Assembly: GCA_037577475.1 (NCBI GenBank)
Contig: CM075206.1
Coordinates: forward strand, 7,473,459 to 7,537,458
Direction: 5' to 3'
Length of the DNA stretch: 64,000 bases
Source of the DNA: Chaunax sp. Z400
Lineage: Eukaryota; Chordata; Actinopteri; Lophiiformes; Chaunacidae
In this document: positions 40,106 to 53,372 of the stretch, in pieces
How the letters are laid out: each line of letters begins with the position of its first letter
Position numbering within the stretch: the stretch's first letter is position 1
Translations under genes and position numbers: made by a program
Notes under the pieces: generated by a model
Seen by the model: the letters and a program-made list of their open reading frames with translations, nothing else
Told to the model about the DNA's origin: nothing
Databases searched by the model: none

Positions 40106-41939
40106 GTACACACACGTTCAAATTGTGATTAAAAAACAGATGTGGAGGCCTTGCCGAAAAGATGAAATGGTCTGAATAAGTCAAATGCGGACAAAGTGAC
40201 ATAACACTCAAATGTAAGGCTAAACATTTGTGTGTTAAAGTATGCTGTGCCACTTCCGATATGTTAGAGTTGGTGTCTGTGGTGAAGGCTCCCTGTCTAC
40301 TAGTTGTGTGTATCTAAATGTGCAGAAGAGCTCTTTATCCTAAGAACAATTTATTGATGCCATGCCCACCTGCGGGAAAAATAAGGGGCATGATCTCTGA
40401 TCCATATTTTAATTGCAGCTGCAGGACGTAGACAGGATTACTCATTTCTCTTAGTCTTTTAAGGAGCCATTTAAAAGCCCTTGATAGCTCGGGGCTTTTC
40501 TACAAATCTCTGTGGTCTGTGTTTCAGTGCTAAACAGGTGGGGAGAGATTTTTGTCTGGATGCAGCTGATGAGCAGAAAGGGTGTAAAGGGAGGAATGGG
40601 AGGGGAGAAAAAGGAGGAGGAAAGGGAGGAAGGCAATGCCAGAAAGACGGGGTGCTACTTGAGTTCTTGTCATGGCCCTCCCTGCATTACATCACTGAGA
40701 TGCTTCAGCACTGATGACATCGTCGTACTGGGAGGAGGCCCGGCCCTGGAGATGATGTCATTCGTAACCAATCAGAGGAGTCTGGAGGCCGGTAGAGTTT
40801 GGCCAGCTTCTGAGGCTGAAATAGTAAGATCTCAGACAATGTCTTTTCCTCCTCTCAAATTGTACTTTGTCTTTTGAGTTTTTTCCTGAGGTTATTTTTA
40901 GACTTGTGTTGAAACAAAATATTTCAGACCTGTTCCTGCCTCCGCCTCAGACCAAAGGGTAAGAGCAGCTGACCCTCCCGAAGAGGAGAGAGCCTCATAA
41001 ATCCAGTCCTGAGGGAATTAACGTTTAACTTAATAGCACATGAAGGAATGGCGTTGTGCCTGTCCACATGAATAGTTTCTACTTTACTCTGTTTGGTATC
41101 CACCATGCAGTGCTAACCATCATTTAAGCCAAGAAGGTCATACCAGTGAAACATTTTAAATTTGCTTTGACTGTTGCGTTTAAGGACTGTAGCAGCTTTT
41201 GTCATCGCTTTGCACATCTAACGCATAATTCACTGTTAAAAACTGTGAACTCAATGGTGAGCAAACTGACTTGTCTGTATAGCCCTTCTTTGGAGAAAGC
41301 AAGCATGAGTCAGCAGGTAGATTTTCATTAAAAATGGACACATAGCTGTTAATGGACACACTGACCACTAAAAGAGACTGCATTAAATAAAAAAAATATT
41401 GATTAGAGCAGCTTTAAAATGTGACTTTAGTTCGGTCTCCCAGTTGCCTTACCTTGCCTGTTGCATCTGCTCGTAATTCTAAGGCTACTAAATTAGCTCA
41501 CTGCACTGCAAGGAGGAGTTGAGCAATGTGGTATGGTTTCCAATTAGGTCTAAAATACAAAACTGCTGGAGAAAATTACGGTACAGAGGTTGATAACGAT
41601 GGGATGCCTCCCAACATGATGATGTCACTGACACATTGTTCCCACATAGAAACTCATCTGCCATCCATACCCTCTCATGTGGCCTGATCCAAGCCGGGAC
41701 ATCATGAACCCAGTGTGAAGAAACTATTCAACTTTGCAGCTGCTCCCCTTTTCCTACAGGGCAGCGCTATTTACAATGGACACAGACGAGTGTGACATAG
41801 GGCTAATTTTCCAAGCTATTGCTTTCCTAGGGATTTTTAGAGGTGGTGCACCGGTGAAGAGAGAGACCTGTGCGTGCGGATGGTTCCGTCTGTGTCCACC
41901 TATGTTTACGTCATTCGTCACCGTCGCATTTTCAATGAC

Positions 41940-42190
41940 GTATGACTCACAATGACAGGGAATATCCGATCTGTCCGCTTAGATGACAGACGCAAATGCA
42001 CATATCCGATTCATATCCGATTTATTTCCACATATGAATAAGACCTGATTCCGATCTGAGAATATCTGATTCCATGGGCTTCTTTCCTGCTTACACGTTC
42101 ATGATTCATATCCGATCTGTGCCACATGGGAGGGGGGGAAAAAAATCGGAATTGGGTCACTTGAACCATGTAGTGTAAAGACAGCCTTAG
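41940..42190. repeat. Degenerate repeat with CATATCCGAT motifs (probable DNA transposon remnant)
   Basis: ATATCCGAT or a near variant occurs several times in both orientations (ATATCCGATTCATATCCGAT, GAATATCTGATTC, TTCATATCCGATCTG, AAAAATCGGAATTGGGTCA). I recall similar motif clusters in short fish DNA transposons. It may begin earlier, near 41800. No transposase sequence is seen. Confidence 0.5.
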
Positions 42191-44822
42191 AAATCTCTTA
42201 AGAATATTTACGTATGGGTAAGCCATTTTTTTAAATATTCCTCAGAGTACTGAAAGGAAATAATACACTCTACTCTGTTACAGTTTATGAACACTTCATG
42301 CATTAAGGCCTTTTCTGCCTTCCTCTGAATAGGTCTACTCAAGCTTGTCAATTGTCCACTTGGAAGCTTGGATACAGTCCACACACTGACCCACATACAC
42401 TCTCACATCCAGACCAAGACGCTCAGCTGTAGACACACGGACAGCGGACAGCAGCTTTCACAGATAAAGACTGGGACAGAGGCACCAGTGTTCCCTGGAT
42501 TCTCATAGTGGCTCCCCAGTCACAGGGACTGTTTCACATCTCTCCAATACCTGCATGAATTATCAGCTCCAGCAGCACTCGCCTCTCCAAAGCAGGCTGG
42601 AGCCACTCAGCGTCATCTCCTCTCTAACACACACAGATGTAAAGACTTAGCTGTGTCCACTTGGAGAATATAATGCAATCAGAGTTGTTTTGAGGTGTTA
42701 TAGCTGTATAGTTTAAAATAATCCATACCTATAATAATAAATAATAGTGTTATCTTCACCCTGATGCCATATCGACTGACTGACAAATGCTGATTTGGTA
42801 TTATTTCATTTAAATAACACTTTTTTTTTCTTCATTGTACTCCTTTGATGTCAGGTCGTAATAAACTCTAACTTTACGCTGGTTTTGCCGTGCTAGCATG
42901 CGCAGGAAAAATTTGAGGGAGAGGAATAGATACGCAGTGCAGAGGGGAAAGTAGGAACGCATGATTGACTTCCTGGCAAGTCTGGGCCTTAAGCTGCTTA
43001 TCGCTATGAAGAGAGTCAATTGCAACGCAATCACTTTTTAATAAACTTGTGTGGGAGCAGGCATATTGAAATACATATTTAAATGGGAGCCATGTGGAGG
43101 CTGAACGCACAGTTAACTCGCTGCAGCAAAGTTGCTTTAATCTGCTTAGGACTTTGCCGTCCTCATCTACATCTGTCTTAAAATGTGTCCTACTCCATCT
43201 CATCTGGTATTAAGAGCAGGTGCTTCTCCCTGTGTTTTAAGTCTGTTACTGCAGAGCAAGCAGTATCATTTATTTACTGTGCGTATGTGTGCTTGTGCTT
43301 ATTTGCCTGTGTGGGTTTTTGCACGTCTGTCGATATCAAGAGTGCATTTCTGCTGTGTGCACTTGTTTTGAATTTGTTGACACAGAAAACTTGCCAAAAC
43401 AGATAAGAGATATCTTATCAACAAGCACACAGTTGGAGAGAGAGGCCTGAGAATTCAACTTGTTGTTTTTTTTTCCACGTCATTCCTGTTGCAACTTGGG
43501 CAACATTCTGCAAGCTGAGGGACAGCCTGCAGTAAAACTCTTGTCGGCAAAGCTGATTTCCACAGTGAAATTATCATTGCATGGTCAGAGTTCAGCAGAG
43601 AGATGATGGAGCCACAGGCAGCTGCAGGCTTAAAGGATCAATTCTCCCCAAAGAGGAGAGTAAGGAGTCAGCTCGGTCCACCTTGCCATAAGTAGGAAAG
43701 TCTCCATACAAGCAGCAGCCCTGCATGAAGGTTATAATCTTGAGTTTTTGCTGAAAATGTTTTAGAAAGGTGTTGATTTGTCTTTAAAGTCACGGTGGCG
43801 GCTTTATTTTGTGGTGCTGCTGCATTGTTTAGTGTGTTACTGAGCAGCAACTTTATCGTTTTACACTCATATTTCCATTCCTTTTACCAGAGAGTATAGA
43901 GTAAAGATAATGCCAGTCACAGGACTGGAAAAAAGTTATTTTGTATTTTTGTAATTTTAACATTGAATCTCTGAAAGTGAATTTGCACTAGTATCGAACA
44001 TTTTCAAATCATGCACAGCCCCATAGTCACACTCGGTAGGCTGTTAAACACATGAGTCGCTCACACTGGGGATTTGATGTCATTAAATTACTGCAGTGAA
44101 ACATTTTCCAGCCCAGTGCCCTCTTAGATTCTCTCCAGGGAGAATGTTCAGGCTTGATCTCCTCAGGAGATTCTGGTCCTCAGGAGGCTGCAGCGGTAAA
44201 CCCGGAGCTACAGTCAGATTCCAAGGAATAAGTTTCTCCTCAGCAGGGGATGCAGATCCCTCTTCTGTGGCTCCTGGGTGGATGTGTTCCTCCCAGCAGC
44301 TGCAGCTGTCCTCATCATCTTTCCATCCTATCCCCTCAGGACGCCACCGGCCTCACTGTTGGCCCAGGGACGGTTGTCACGGGAGACTGGCAGACATCTG
44401 AGCCGATGGCTAGGTTGACTTACACCTACTCTGGCCACGAGTTAATGAAGTGTACACACTTCTGGGGATTACTGGCAAACACATGTGCAGTTGTGTTCAC
44501 ACACACACACACTTAATTGCACACAAAGACACACTAATAAACACACGGGGTCATTAAGCAGCACTTAGTGTCTGAGTTAATAAATGACTGAGGAAATATT
44601 CTAGAACTTATTTCCTTGTGCAAGACTGAGGAGGCACACAAACACACTGTCCTCTTATTTTCTCTCTCACACACTCACATCCACAGACACACACTCTGTA
44701 GCTCCCTGCTGATCATCTCACAACACGCCTGGTGAATGTTCAACAGCACCCCCTGGTGTGATGAAAATGCCGTGCACCTCAAAAGTAGCAACAAATAAAT
44801 TAAGTAGAGAGAGGGCATTAGC

Positions 44823-44842
44823 TTTTTTTTTTTTTTTTTTTT
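44823..44842. repeat. Poly-T tract
   Basis: A run of 20 T; possibly the poly-A tail of a minus-strand retroinsertion, although no body was recognised next to it. Confidence 0.85.
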
Positions 44843-45654
44843 GGCTTTGGATTGATAGCATGCTTATGTGTGTCAGAGAGAGGCAGGAGACCGTCACGGA
44901 GTTTATGCTGATGAATGGATCTAGAGAATAAACAGCGCTGTTTGTTTGAGCTGAGTCGTCTGACTGTCTTAGAGGGAAGCATAAGAACCAGGCCTCCTCT
45001 GCCAGCGCCTCGTCTCTCAACTCCCCTAGAGTTTTTTGATTTGTTAGTTGATAACAGCAGGAGATAAAGGGAGAGGGGGGAGGGAGGGATGCGGGAGACA
45101 GACGACTGAGAACAAAATTATTGATTTGCAAACATTAACATAGGGATTTTTATCCAGGATTTATGTATTATTTACTTTCACAGGGGCGAGGGAGGAGCTC
45201 TAATTTAAAGTTTATTCCAGAGAGTTAAACTTTATTGAAGTTGTAGGCCGTTCAGTCAGAAGGGTTTATTTACAATTTCACTTAAGTTAAAGATCTACAA
45301 GTCTCTCTCACTCAGGAAAAGCAATTCCACTGGGAGGTAAAGCAGCACTAAAATCAATTTGGCATGCCTCACTGAGTGCAGCAAGAGCGCAGAGCCGCAC
45401 TCCAATAATGCTGGGTGTCTCCTGTATGATACATATCTATCGAACCTTTATTTTGTAACATTCTCTGCTGTTTTTGCATCCCATTCACACACCCCACCAC
45501 TGCTATTATTCCCAGCGCTGACACCTACACTCATACACCAGACCACATGGCTGTAACTCATATCTTTTGGCTGACTGCCTGTCAGGTTGGCAGGCCTCAA
45601 TGTTTATAAGGCTTCACCAGAGCGGGAAGTCTGGACAGGCCTGTGTATCTGACG

Positions 45655-45715
45655 ACACACACACACACACACACATATATATACGTATATATATATACGT
45701 ATATATATATATATA
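45655..45715. repeat. Compound (CA)n/(TA)n microsatellite
   Basis: About 10 CA units are followed by TA runs interrupted twice by ACGTAT. Confidence 0.95.
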
Positions 45716-48700
45716 CTTGTTCTTACTGTACACATCCACAGAGAGATATCTTAATTGAACGGTGCAGTGCAATCAGTTAATGTATCACAGAAGTCTGGAT
45801 GTCTGCAAGTTTGAGCTGAGACAGATGCTGTGGTGGTCTTACACTAACAGGGTCAGGTCCGGTGTTTACTAACGGCTGGTGGGAGATGCCTCATTAGGTG
45901 AGAGATAGAGGGGGGAATACATGGGAAAGAGAGACGACAAGATAGGGAGGAAGAAGAGATGCAAAAATATGCGAAGAAGAGGAAAACCCTGTCATTTGCT
46001 GAGGAGTCAAAGGAGTTCCAAAGCTCAGGAGAGGAGTCCGATATCTCAAATCCTCTGGACTTTTTATAAGCCACTAATGAGGTTTCATTTGTCAGCTTCA
46101 TATGCACACTTCATATGGGCTGCTTTATTTTATGTTATTCCTGGAGGAGTGCACAGTTGCATGCTATAATTGGGAGGACACCTGGACAACAGGAGACAGC
46201 TGAGAAACAATGACATAATGCGACTGTCCTGTATTTTATAGTATGACAATATGTTTCCCAAATGTAGACTGCACACCACAGCCAAGGGTGGAGGCTCTCA
46301 CAGAACACATGGGCATTGTGGACTTCACTCTTGAATCAGCGGGTCACATAAACAAACAGAGAGGAAAATGAAGGGGAAGAACAAAGAAGAATAAAAGGAA
46401 AAAAAACGTCTATAAGAATTTCTGAATTATCTGTTGTCGTTTTCCAACCTTGCAAACCAAAACAAAGCAGCTTTGATCCACAGCCTATTATGGAGGGAAG
46501 GACTTTGGGGCAAAGGTCCTCTGGTTTACAATGGTCTCTCTCATTGGTGGACTTCATATGTGGACAATTTTCTTTGGCAGCCAGCCTTAGGGCAAATTAG
46601 AAGTCCCACCTATTTATGAATGGTGTCTATTTTCTCTTTGTCATGAATCACTTTCACACAAGGAATGTTTTTGCCATTGTGTGACAAATTTGAAAGCGTT
46701 GGCATGCATGGAAATTGTGGTTTTATGGCTTGAACATGCAAAGAGTCAAACAGATGATCCAATAGGAAGTCAGTCCTTTCCTGCAAGTGAAAGTAAGCAC
46801 ATGAATGTTTGTGTGCATGCGCTTGTGTGTTTGTGTGAGTGTGTGCTTGGTGTAAAAATGTGGCCCGGCCAGGAGTGAAAAATGTGCGTGGGCACTTCTG
46901 AACTCTGTTTTCAGTTACCTGCACCGAGAGAGCGTATCTGTTGGAGCAGCAATCAGCGACAAGTCGGCGTCGAAGTCAGCTTCTTTTTCTGTGGTCTTTG
47001 AGCAGCTCACCTCCACAGACTCTCACACATTAGCCTTCTACTGTCACTGGCATGGTCAGTTTGCAGCACTGGCTGTGGGCGGAAGATAGTAACATGATAA
47101 ATAAATGAAGGGCATGGAACCAGGTGGCCTCCATCACACACAGGAAGGATAACACTGATGGGAAAACAAAGGTTCTTTAGACGCAGTATTCAGAGAACAA
47201 TATCTTCAGTTTTTACAAGTCATTGATCTAGTTTTTGGTCTTAAAATGTAGATTCTGATTGGATTATATTCCCTATGCTACCCAATGACAATGACATTAT
47301 ATTCAAATACAGCCTAAAGCCAGATTTTCATTATCCATTGTCTGTGCACTTGCCGATCAATCGGGAATTAATAATGATTTGTCCGATTATCTACATTTAT
47401 ACAACTTCCAACCTAGAACACAGCAGCATGACATCATCTAAACATTTGAGCTTCCCACCCTGTGTGTGACATCAGAGGAAGATGTCCGCCGTACAAATAT
47501 TGTCTTGGAGACATTGATGACCAGACAAAATTTATTTTTTATTCAATTTTTGTGAGGATATTTCCCTTCAGACAAAAATAGTGAACCACTCAACTGACAG
47601 ACCCAAATCCTGAGAGGCAAAATTAAAAATCTGTTAATGATGCGTAATTATTTCGGCTCATTGGCAGCATTTTTTTTATTTAAACCAGATTTTAGGTCTC
47701 AGTAATTATTCAGTTGACTTTTTTAACTGGATATTATTGCTGTGTATTAGAAGCTTAATTTATTGTAATCATATTTAAATAAGATTTTGTACTCTAAGCT
47801 CAGTTCCACATGAACGGATCATCTGATATCTGCCTCCGATAACTTTTACATAATAAAAATACTCTACAGTGGACCAGCGCTGTCAAGTGTACACTGTGAA
47901 TGGCTTCGGGGTATTGCCATGTGAGCCGTGCTGTTATTGCACACAACAGGGCTTTGTATCTAACTGCTTAGTTATGGGACAGTAATGGAAGGGGAGAGTG
48001 GGAGGGCTCACAGGGATACATTCCTCCATAAATAAGTGACAGCCAGAGAGTAACTACAAACAGCAGGAGGCCCTGCTTCTCAAAAGACCTGGGTGTTCGT
48101 GGGGAAGTGTTAAATGTTGTCTTTAAACTGAAAGGACCATCATTTACTCAACACAGTCGAGCTACTGGAGAGAGACACAATTCACTGCAGATCCCCTGTG
48201 GCATTCTGCAAGGAGGAGGTCATTTGTGTCCTGTAACACCGACAGTAGAAATGCAGTGAGGCAGGTTGTTCAGACCACAGGATGTAATCTTTGGTTTGTC
48301 GGAGCTGCATTAATTATAACTTTGGGTTGAGAATGACTGACCTGTTGGTTGGTTGTGATGATGTATGAGTCACTGTACGGACACTAACGGCTATGGCTAA
48401 GATGAAAATGGAGGAATTTCAGTGTAGTAGCTCAGATTTCAAATTTCATAACGTATTTTACACTCTTTGAACTGACTCTCAATTATTTATTGTCAAATGT
48501 TTAATATAAATGTTAAAACAAAAGCAGAAATGCCTTAATACTATAGCATATTCATTTTAGGTATGCCTTGTGTCAAATTAACACTTAATCATAAAATACT
48601 GTTGCTTTCCAAATGACTCAGCATAAACATTCAACAATGAAACATTGTTAGTGGTGATTTTGGGCTCATTTTGCTCTTGTGTGTCAGTCAGTAAAATATA

Positions 48701-49033
48701 TATGTTGTACAGTAGGTACTTTCAAAGAACCTTTTCTATTGTGTGAAACTTTATAGCAAGAGATTCAGATAAAGTTAGGAAAGTGCTTGGACTCTATTTT
48801 GCCCGATGTCAGCAATTGTACATAGAAAAATTATAAGAAACTCCAAAAATTGCCTCACCTCCTAGGAAATCACTAATGTATAGATGAGGGAGATTGAGGT
48901 TAAGTGTGCGCCAAAAAAGGCAAATCACCATGTTTCTTCACAGATCAACTTTGAATGTAAATAAACATTACAGTTCAATTTGGGGAAACAAGTGATTGGG
49001 GTTACGATAATTGTTTATTGCAGTAGGTGATAT

Positions 49034-49210
49034 GTGGTAATTAGTCCTTCAGAAAGTCTTCAGAGCTTAGACTCTTCGGGGAGATTGTGATTGAAGGGTA
49101 TCTGTCTCCCTGGTGGTGGCGGCTAATGACTCTGCTGATACTGAGGAGACTGAAGAGGCTGATGTAATGAAGAAAGTGGTGAAGCGGTGGGTGTGCATAA
49201 CAGCAGCATG
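49034..49210 (+). repeat. Dispersed repeat, copy 2 of a pair
   Basis: It begins AATTAGTCCTTCAGAAAGTC and ends near CAGCAGCATG. Shared with copy 1 at 13.82-14.01 kb are the opening block, a GGTGGTGG(T/C)GGCT(G/A)ATGA block, and AGGCTGATG. It has an extra segment (about 49065-49110) that copy 1 lacks. Confidence 0.7.
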
Positions 49211-50344
49211 AATGAACTAGAGTTACAGAGAGAATCATATTTAAAACCACAGTAACAAAATGATAGGCTAACGATGAAGGTTGGATAGCCCCAGCCCCAG
49301 ACAACACAGCAGGAAATTAAGACTTAGCATGCGTGAGAGGTTTGAATGACAGGATGCTATGAGACATTAAATATGGCCTAAGTGTGCAAAGGAATAGCTA
49401 CAACTTAATTTTACTGTGTAATTACGATTAGCATAGCATGAAGTTCCACACTATAATTAACTCCGTCCCGCACTATAATTAAATGACGTGATCTCTGTCT
49501 ATTGGCCTGCTAACTGTCTGCCTATTGTGACTAAGTGCCCGATCATGTGAGCGAGTGAAAGCAGACAGACAGTGGGTGGAAGCAAGATTTGTCTCCATAT
49601 GTTAGGCATTAGCCATCAGCTGCTGAATTGTGCTTGTTCATGTGCTCCCCCCACCGCTTTCAATTACACGGCTCACAAACTTAGACCATTGATCCCCTCA
49701 CGTTTCCCTGTTGAGGTATATGTCAGTTTGCACCTTCCTCTTGGACAATTTAGATCAGGTCACTTACATCAACAGCTGCAAAGAAGTGAGCTCATGCAGG
49801 ACCACCACCCACCCCCCCTGCAGCCCCATCCTTTGCATAAACATAGCCTACACGTATCAGCCATAGACATGTACATCCTTAGATGTTTGCACAATATATG
49901 AAGTGTGTTTGCTGACTGTCAGCCAAATAGGACAGTGTTGCTTTTCATAGCAGCAACACAAAGGGTTGTCTCTCTCATGAGGTTCCTAATTGGAAACAAC
50001 ACATGCCTGCAGGACTGACGGTCGTCTCTGTCTGTTGATCAGATAGCTCGATCACATATTAGCTGGTCGCCATGTGCTGAAAGCCGTTTGGATGTGGCTC
50101 AGAAGTAGGTTATGACACATTTGGATGCATGCTAATGTCTTGTGGGCCCCACTACTGAGACAGAGAGTTAAACAAGAGACAGCTTGCAGACAAAGTCCTG
50201 ATAAACAGACTGTGTATACTGTATGTGTGTGCTTGAAATAGTATGACTGACACCTATTAGTCTCAAGGTCCAGTTTTAAGCAGAGATAATGTGTTTCTTG
50301 TCAGTGTCTGCTTTTGCAATGCTCTACACACTCTTTCTTATATG

Positions 50345-50402
50345 CATTATAATAAATTTCCCCACTGTGGGACTAATAAAGGGATATCTTATCTTATCTT
50401 AT
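50345..50402 (+). repeat. LINE-like 3' tail with (TTATC)n
   Basis: AAATTTCCCCACTGTGGGACTAATAAAGGG followed by ATATCTTATCTTATCTTAT is the usual 3' end of fish CR1/L2-type LINEs (tail 'GGGATTAATAAAGG' plus a short tandem array). Only the tail was recognised. Confidence 0.7.
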
Positions 50403-52240
50403 TTACATTCATTCTATGTCCACTCTGGGAGCTGAAGAGCTTTTAGCCTGAGGGTGAGGGGCAAGTTGCTCTGTGTCCTGGAATGCAGTTGACTTTCTAA
50501 ATCCCCACCAGTCTATCCTGGGGCTGTGGGGCAGGGCCTATCTCAAGCCCCTCTTTCCATGTGAGCTGCGTCTGGAATCTCTAAGCAAGCCGTTAGCTGA
50601 TTCTCCCAGCTTCACTCTTTCACCGTCACCGTGTCTGTGTGTTTGTTGATCCCAAATTGCAATGGAGGAGGATATAGCAGATGAAGACAAAGATTGTTTA
50701 CTTGGGGAAGGTAATGAGTTTTCTCAAATGCCACCTGCAAACTAATTCAGATACTTTCTGGGGTTTGAGTCTGGTCTGTGTGCAGAGTGTAATTTGGTTA
50801 GCAGTGGGGAAACTGCTAAGTATTTGTGAGTTTAAAATAGAATTGGAGGCACATGAAACTACTGCGGCCATGAACTTGAGGGGTTTTGTGACGGGGGCTT
50901 GATCATGATGAACGACCAGTTAGTGTTTCTCAAAAATGATGCCTGCTTTTTGTGTTTTCTTCCAAATATCTGCAGGTGAAAAAAAGAAACAGATAAAAAC
51001 GGTAGATTGAAAGACAGTAAAGAGCAACTGGAGGGAAATATAATGTAACAGGAAGGGAAGGTTAAACCATTGCAGCTACAAAGTTATTTTTCCAGTTGCT
51101 GGACTGTTTAAATCTAAGAAGTGGCCTCTGTCTCAGTCCCAACATGTCTTTGAGAGGCAAACAATAAATTCCTTTTTTATTTGTGGCTTTGAAAGCTTTC
51201 AAAGAAGAAAAGATAAGCCATATTAAACCACCCACCAAACAACGGCAAATCACTTGAAATATCCTCCATCGAACTGTTGAAGAGCTGAACTCTGTGAGAG
51301 CTCCTTCATTTTCCGCCATTGCTCTTTGAAGAGTACACAGTATAGTTGTACCTGCAAAAAACAAGCCAGCAGATCATCTTTCTCTCTGTTTTCACACACA
51401 AGCAGCTCTCCTTTACAACCACCCATATTTTCTCTTCTCTTCTCTCCTCTCCTCTCTTCTTGCAGAATCTTGTAGGAGCTTTCAGATTGATGGATTATAA
51501 TTGTACTCCCCAGGCCCTGGTTTCAGATAAAAAGATGTGCAAATATGTCCATGTGCTTAAGGAGGTTGTGTTTATTTGTCTGCTTTCTGCCCTAAAGTTA
51601 AATATTCATCCCTATTGTCACATTTTATAGTAGAAATGATTTATGTGATATAATTTAGTGCAGTAGAAGTATGTCTCAGGCCTTCTTAAAAAAATGTGTG
51701 CTTTGTATCAGAGACATTCTTAATGTCATGGCAGTGTAGATATAATGCTGTGAGGAAGAGGAGCGCAGCTTAATCACACAGTCAGCAAAAAATAAACATA
51801 ATAATCTATAAATCTAAATGTTTCTGTTTAATCTTAAGACTTTGGGTGGCTCTGGATATCATTTCCATGCTTCTACACTTATGTCTCCTCACATTAATGC
51901 ATATCCATGTAAAAACAAAACGAAATAAGTCTGCACAGCTGTTTGAATTCAGTGTTATCGTTTCTGTCTGTCACGTTACACTGTGGATTTATTGCTGAAA
52001 TGTTAAGTATAATGAATTTATAATGAACTGGGCCAACTGCATATCATACAGTAGTAAAAGAGATTAACTGAATCCATTTTTGCAAAGTTTTAGCTATGAG
52101 ATGGGTCAATTTGCCGTTACATGCTCTGTTTATAATTTTTTGATGAATAACATAAAAGCATACACTTGTTGTTGATTTCAAAACTTAAGTCCAGCACATG
52201 TTTTGACCCCGTTGTCTCTATGTCCCCTCTCCTCCCTCAG

Positions 52241-52527
52241 AACAAACCAAAAGCAACCTGAAGGTAACCTCCCCAGAGGACGCTGAGCACGTAAGCCGCA
52301 GACAGGCCTCACCAAATGGGAGGGCCCCCTCAAGAGGGGACGCCAAAGGCAGCCGCACAGTCCCTCGAAGGCACACATTAGGGGGAGCCCGCGGCTCCCG
52401 AGAGATCCTAGCTATGCAGCCATCAGACATGGACAAGAAGAGGGAGGCCTTCCTGGAGCATTTGAAGCATAAATACCCCCATCATGCTTCAGCAATCATG
52501 GGCCACCAGGAGAGGCTGCGAGAGCAG
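52241..52527 (+). CDS. kiaa1217: KIAA1217 / sickle tail protein, coding exon 2
   Basis: The acceptor is CCTCCCTCAG and the donor GTCAGT. Two bases complete codon 110 and the exon ends on a codon boundary at residue 205. There are no stops in frame. The sequence follows the vertebrate KIAA1217 second exon nearly block for block: VTSPEDAE (118-125), PRRHTLGG (151-158), SREILAMQ, then KKREAFLEHLKHKYPHHAS (175-193) and MGHQERLREQ (196-205). The paralogue SRCIN1 has the same arrangement (RRHT, then KRDAF..HLK.KYP.HA). PRRHTL is a good basophilic kinase or 14-3-3 type site (Thr155). This is not a catalytic domain; the family acts as cytoskeletal and signalling scaffolds. Residues 127-148, a Ser/Arg/Gly linker, are the least conserved part. 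In-frame ATGs at codons 168 and 173 could serve as starts for shorter isoforms. Minus-strand reading frames over the exon are shadows. Confidence 0.95.
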
Positions 52528-53046
52528 GTCAGTGGGTTGACAGAGGCCTGGGTCTGTAATGTTGTTGTTTTTTCTTATTTATAAGTCTGTTGACCTGTTT
52601 ATTTCATCTAAGAGATTATGGTAATTACATTTTTAATGTTGTACCAAAGAAAACATTACAAATCTATCAAATGACTGAGTATAAATTTAACCTTCAGAGA
52701 GTTTTAGCTCCTTTCAGTGCATTTTTCCACTATTTCATTCTATTTCCAGCAGAGGGCAGCTGTTTTTTAATGCTCAATCTTTAGGACTAATAAACCTTTT
52801 TAAAAAAAATGACATTTCCTGCCCAGCACCAAACAGTTGACAAAAGTAAACAACAGAAACACAACTCCTAATGAATGCAAATGTTGCTCCGCTGCAGCTA
52901 AAACATTATATGAACCTCTTAACTTGATATATTTGTATTTTGATTATATTTTATTCCTCCTCCTACCAGAAATCCATATTAAGTTTAATCTTTTACAATT
53001 TTATTCAACATCTGACCATTCAGATAAACTACTAATACCTCTTTAA

Positions 53047-53372
53047 CGGAATTTGACATTTAGGGAAATACTTTTCTTTTTTACTTTAAATACGTAGCTA
53101 GAATTCAACATATAGGACCCTGTGAAACAGATAATCTTTACACTCTTACTCTTATATCTGTATTAGAACATTTTGTCAAGACAATATCTTATTACCTAAA
53201 TGGTGAGAGCCTCGCTAGCTGTTTCCTGTCTTTGTGCTAAGCTGACAGCTGCTGGCTCCAGCTAGCCTACACTGTATTTACCATCCAAATAAAAGAGTTA
53301 CAAATCTTCTCGTCCAGCTCCTGGAAGAAAGCAAATAATATTTTCCAAAAACTGTTGTAATAATTCTTAAAC
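53047..53372. mobile_element. Short inverted-repeat element (MITE-like)
   Basis: The left end, TTTGACATTTAGGGAAATACTT, is inverted at the right end (AAATAATATTTTCCAAAAACTG). Between them are GCTAGCTGTTTCCTGTC, TTGTGCTAAGCT and CTGCTGGCTCCAGCTA, a block order I recall from a very common teleost repeat. It is non-coding. Confidence 0.75.

Noticed and set aside
39602..40132. 176-residue plus-strand open frame
   Set aside because: It ends in a CA-array His-Thr repeat, has no family motifs, and lacks convincing splice or promoter context. It is best explained by chance.
44143..44401. Candidate coding exon beginning MFRLDLLRRFW
   Set aside because: The protein-like look fades into Ser/Gln-rich chance sequence, with no matching splice sites or known similarity.
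52178..52436. Two minus-strand open frames over exon 2
   Set aside because: Shadows of the true plus-strand exon, whose conserved protein and splice sites are clear.
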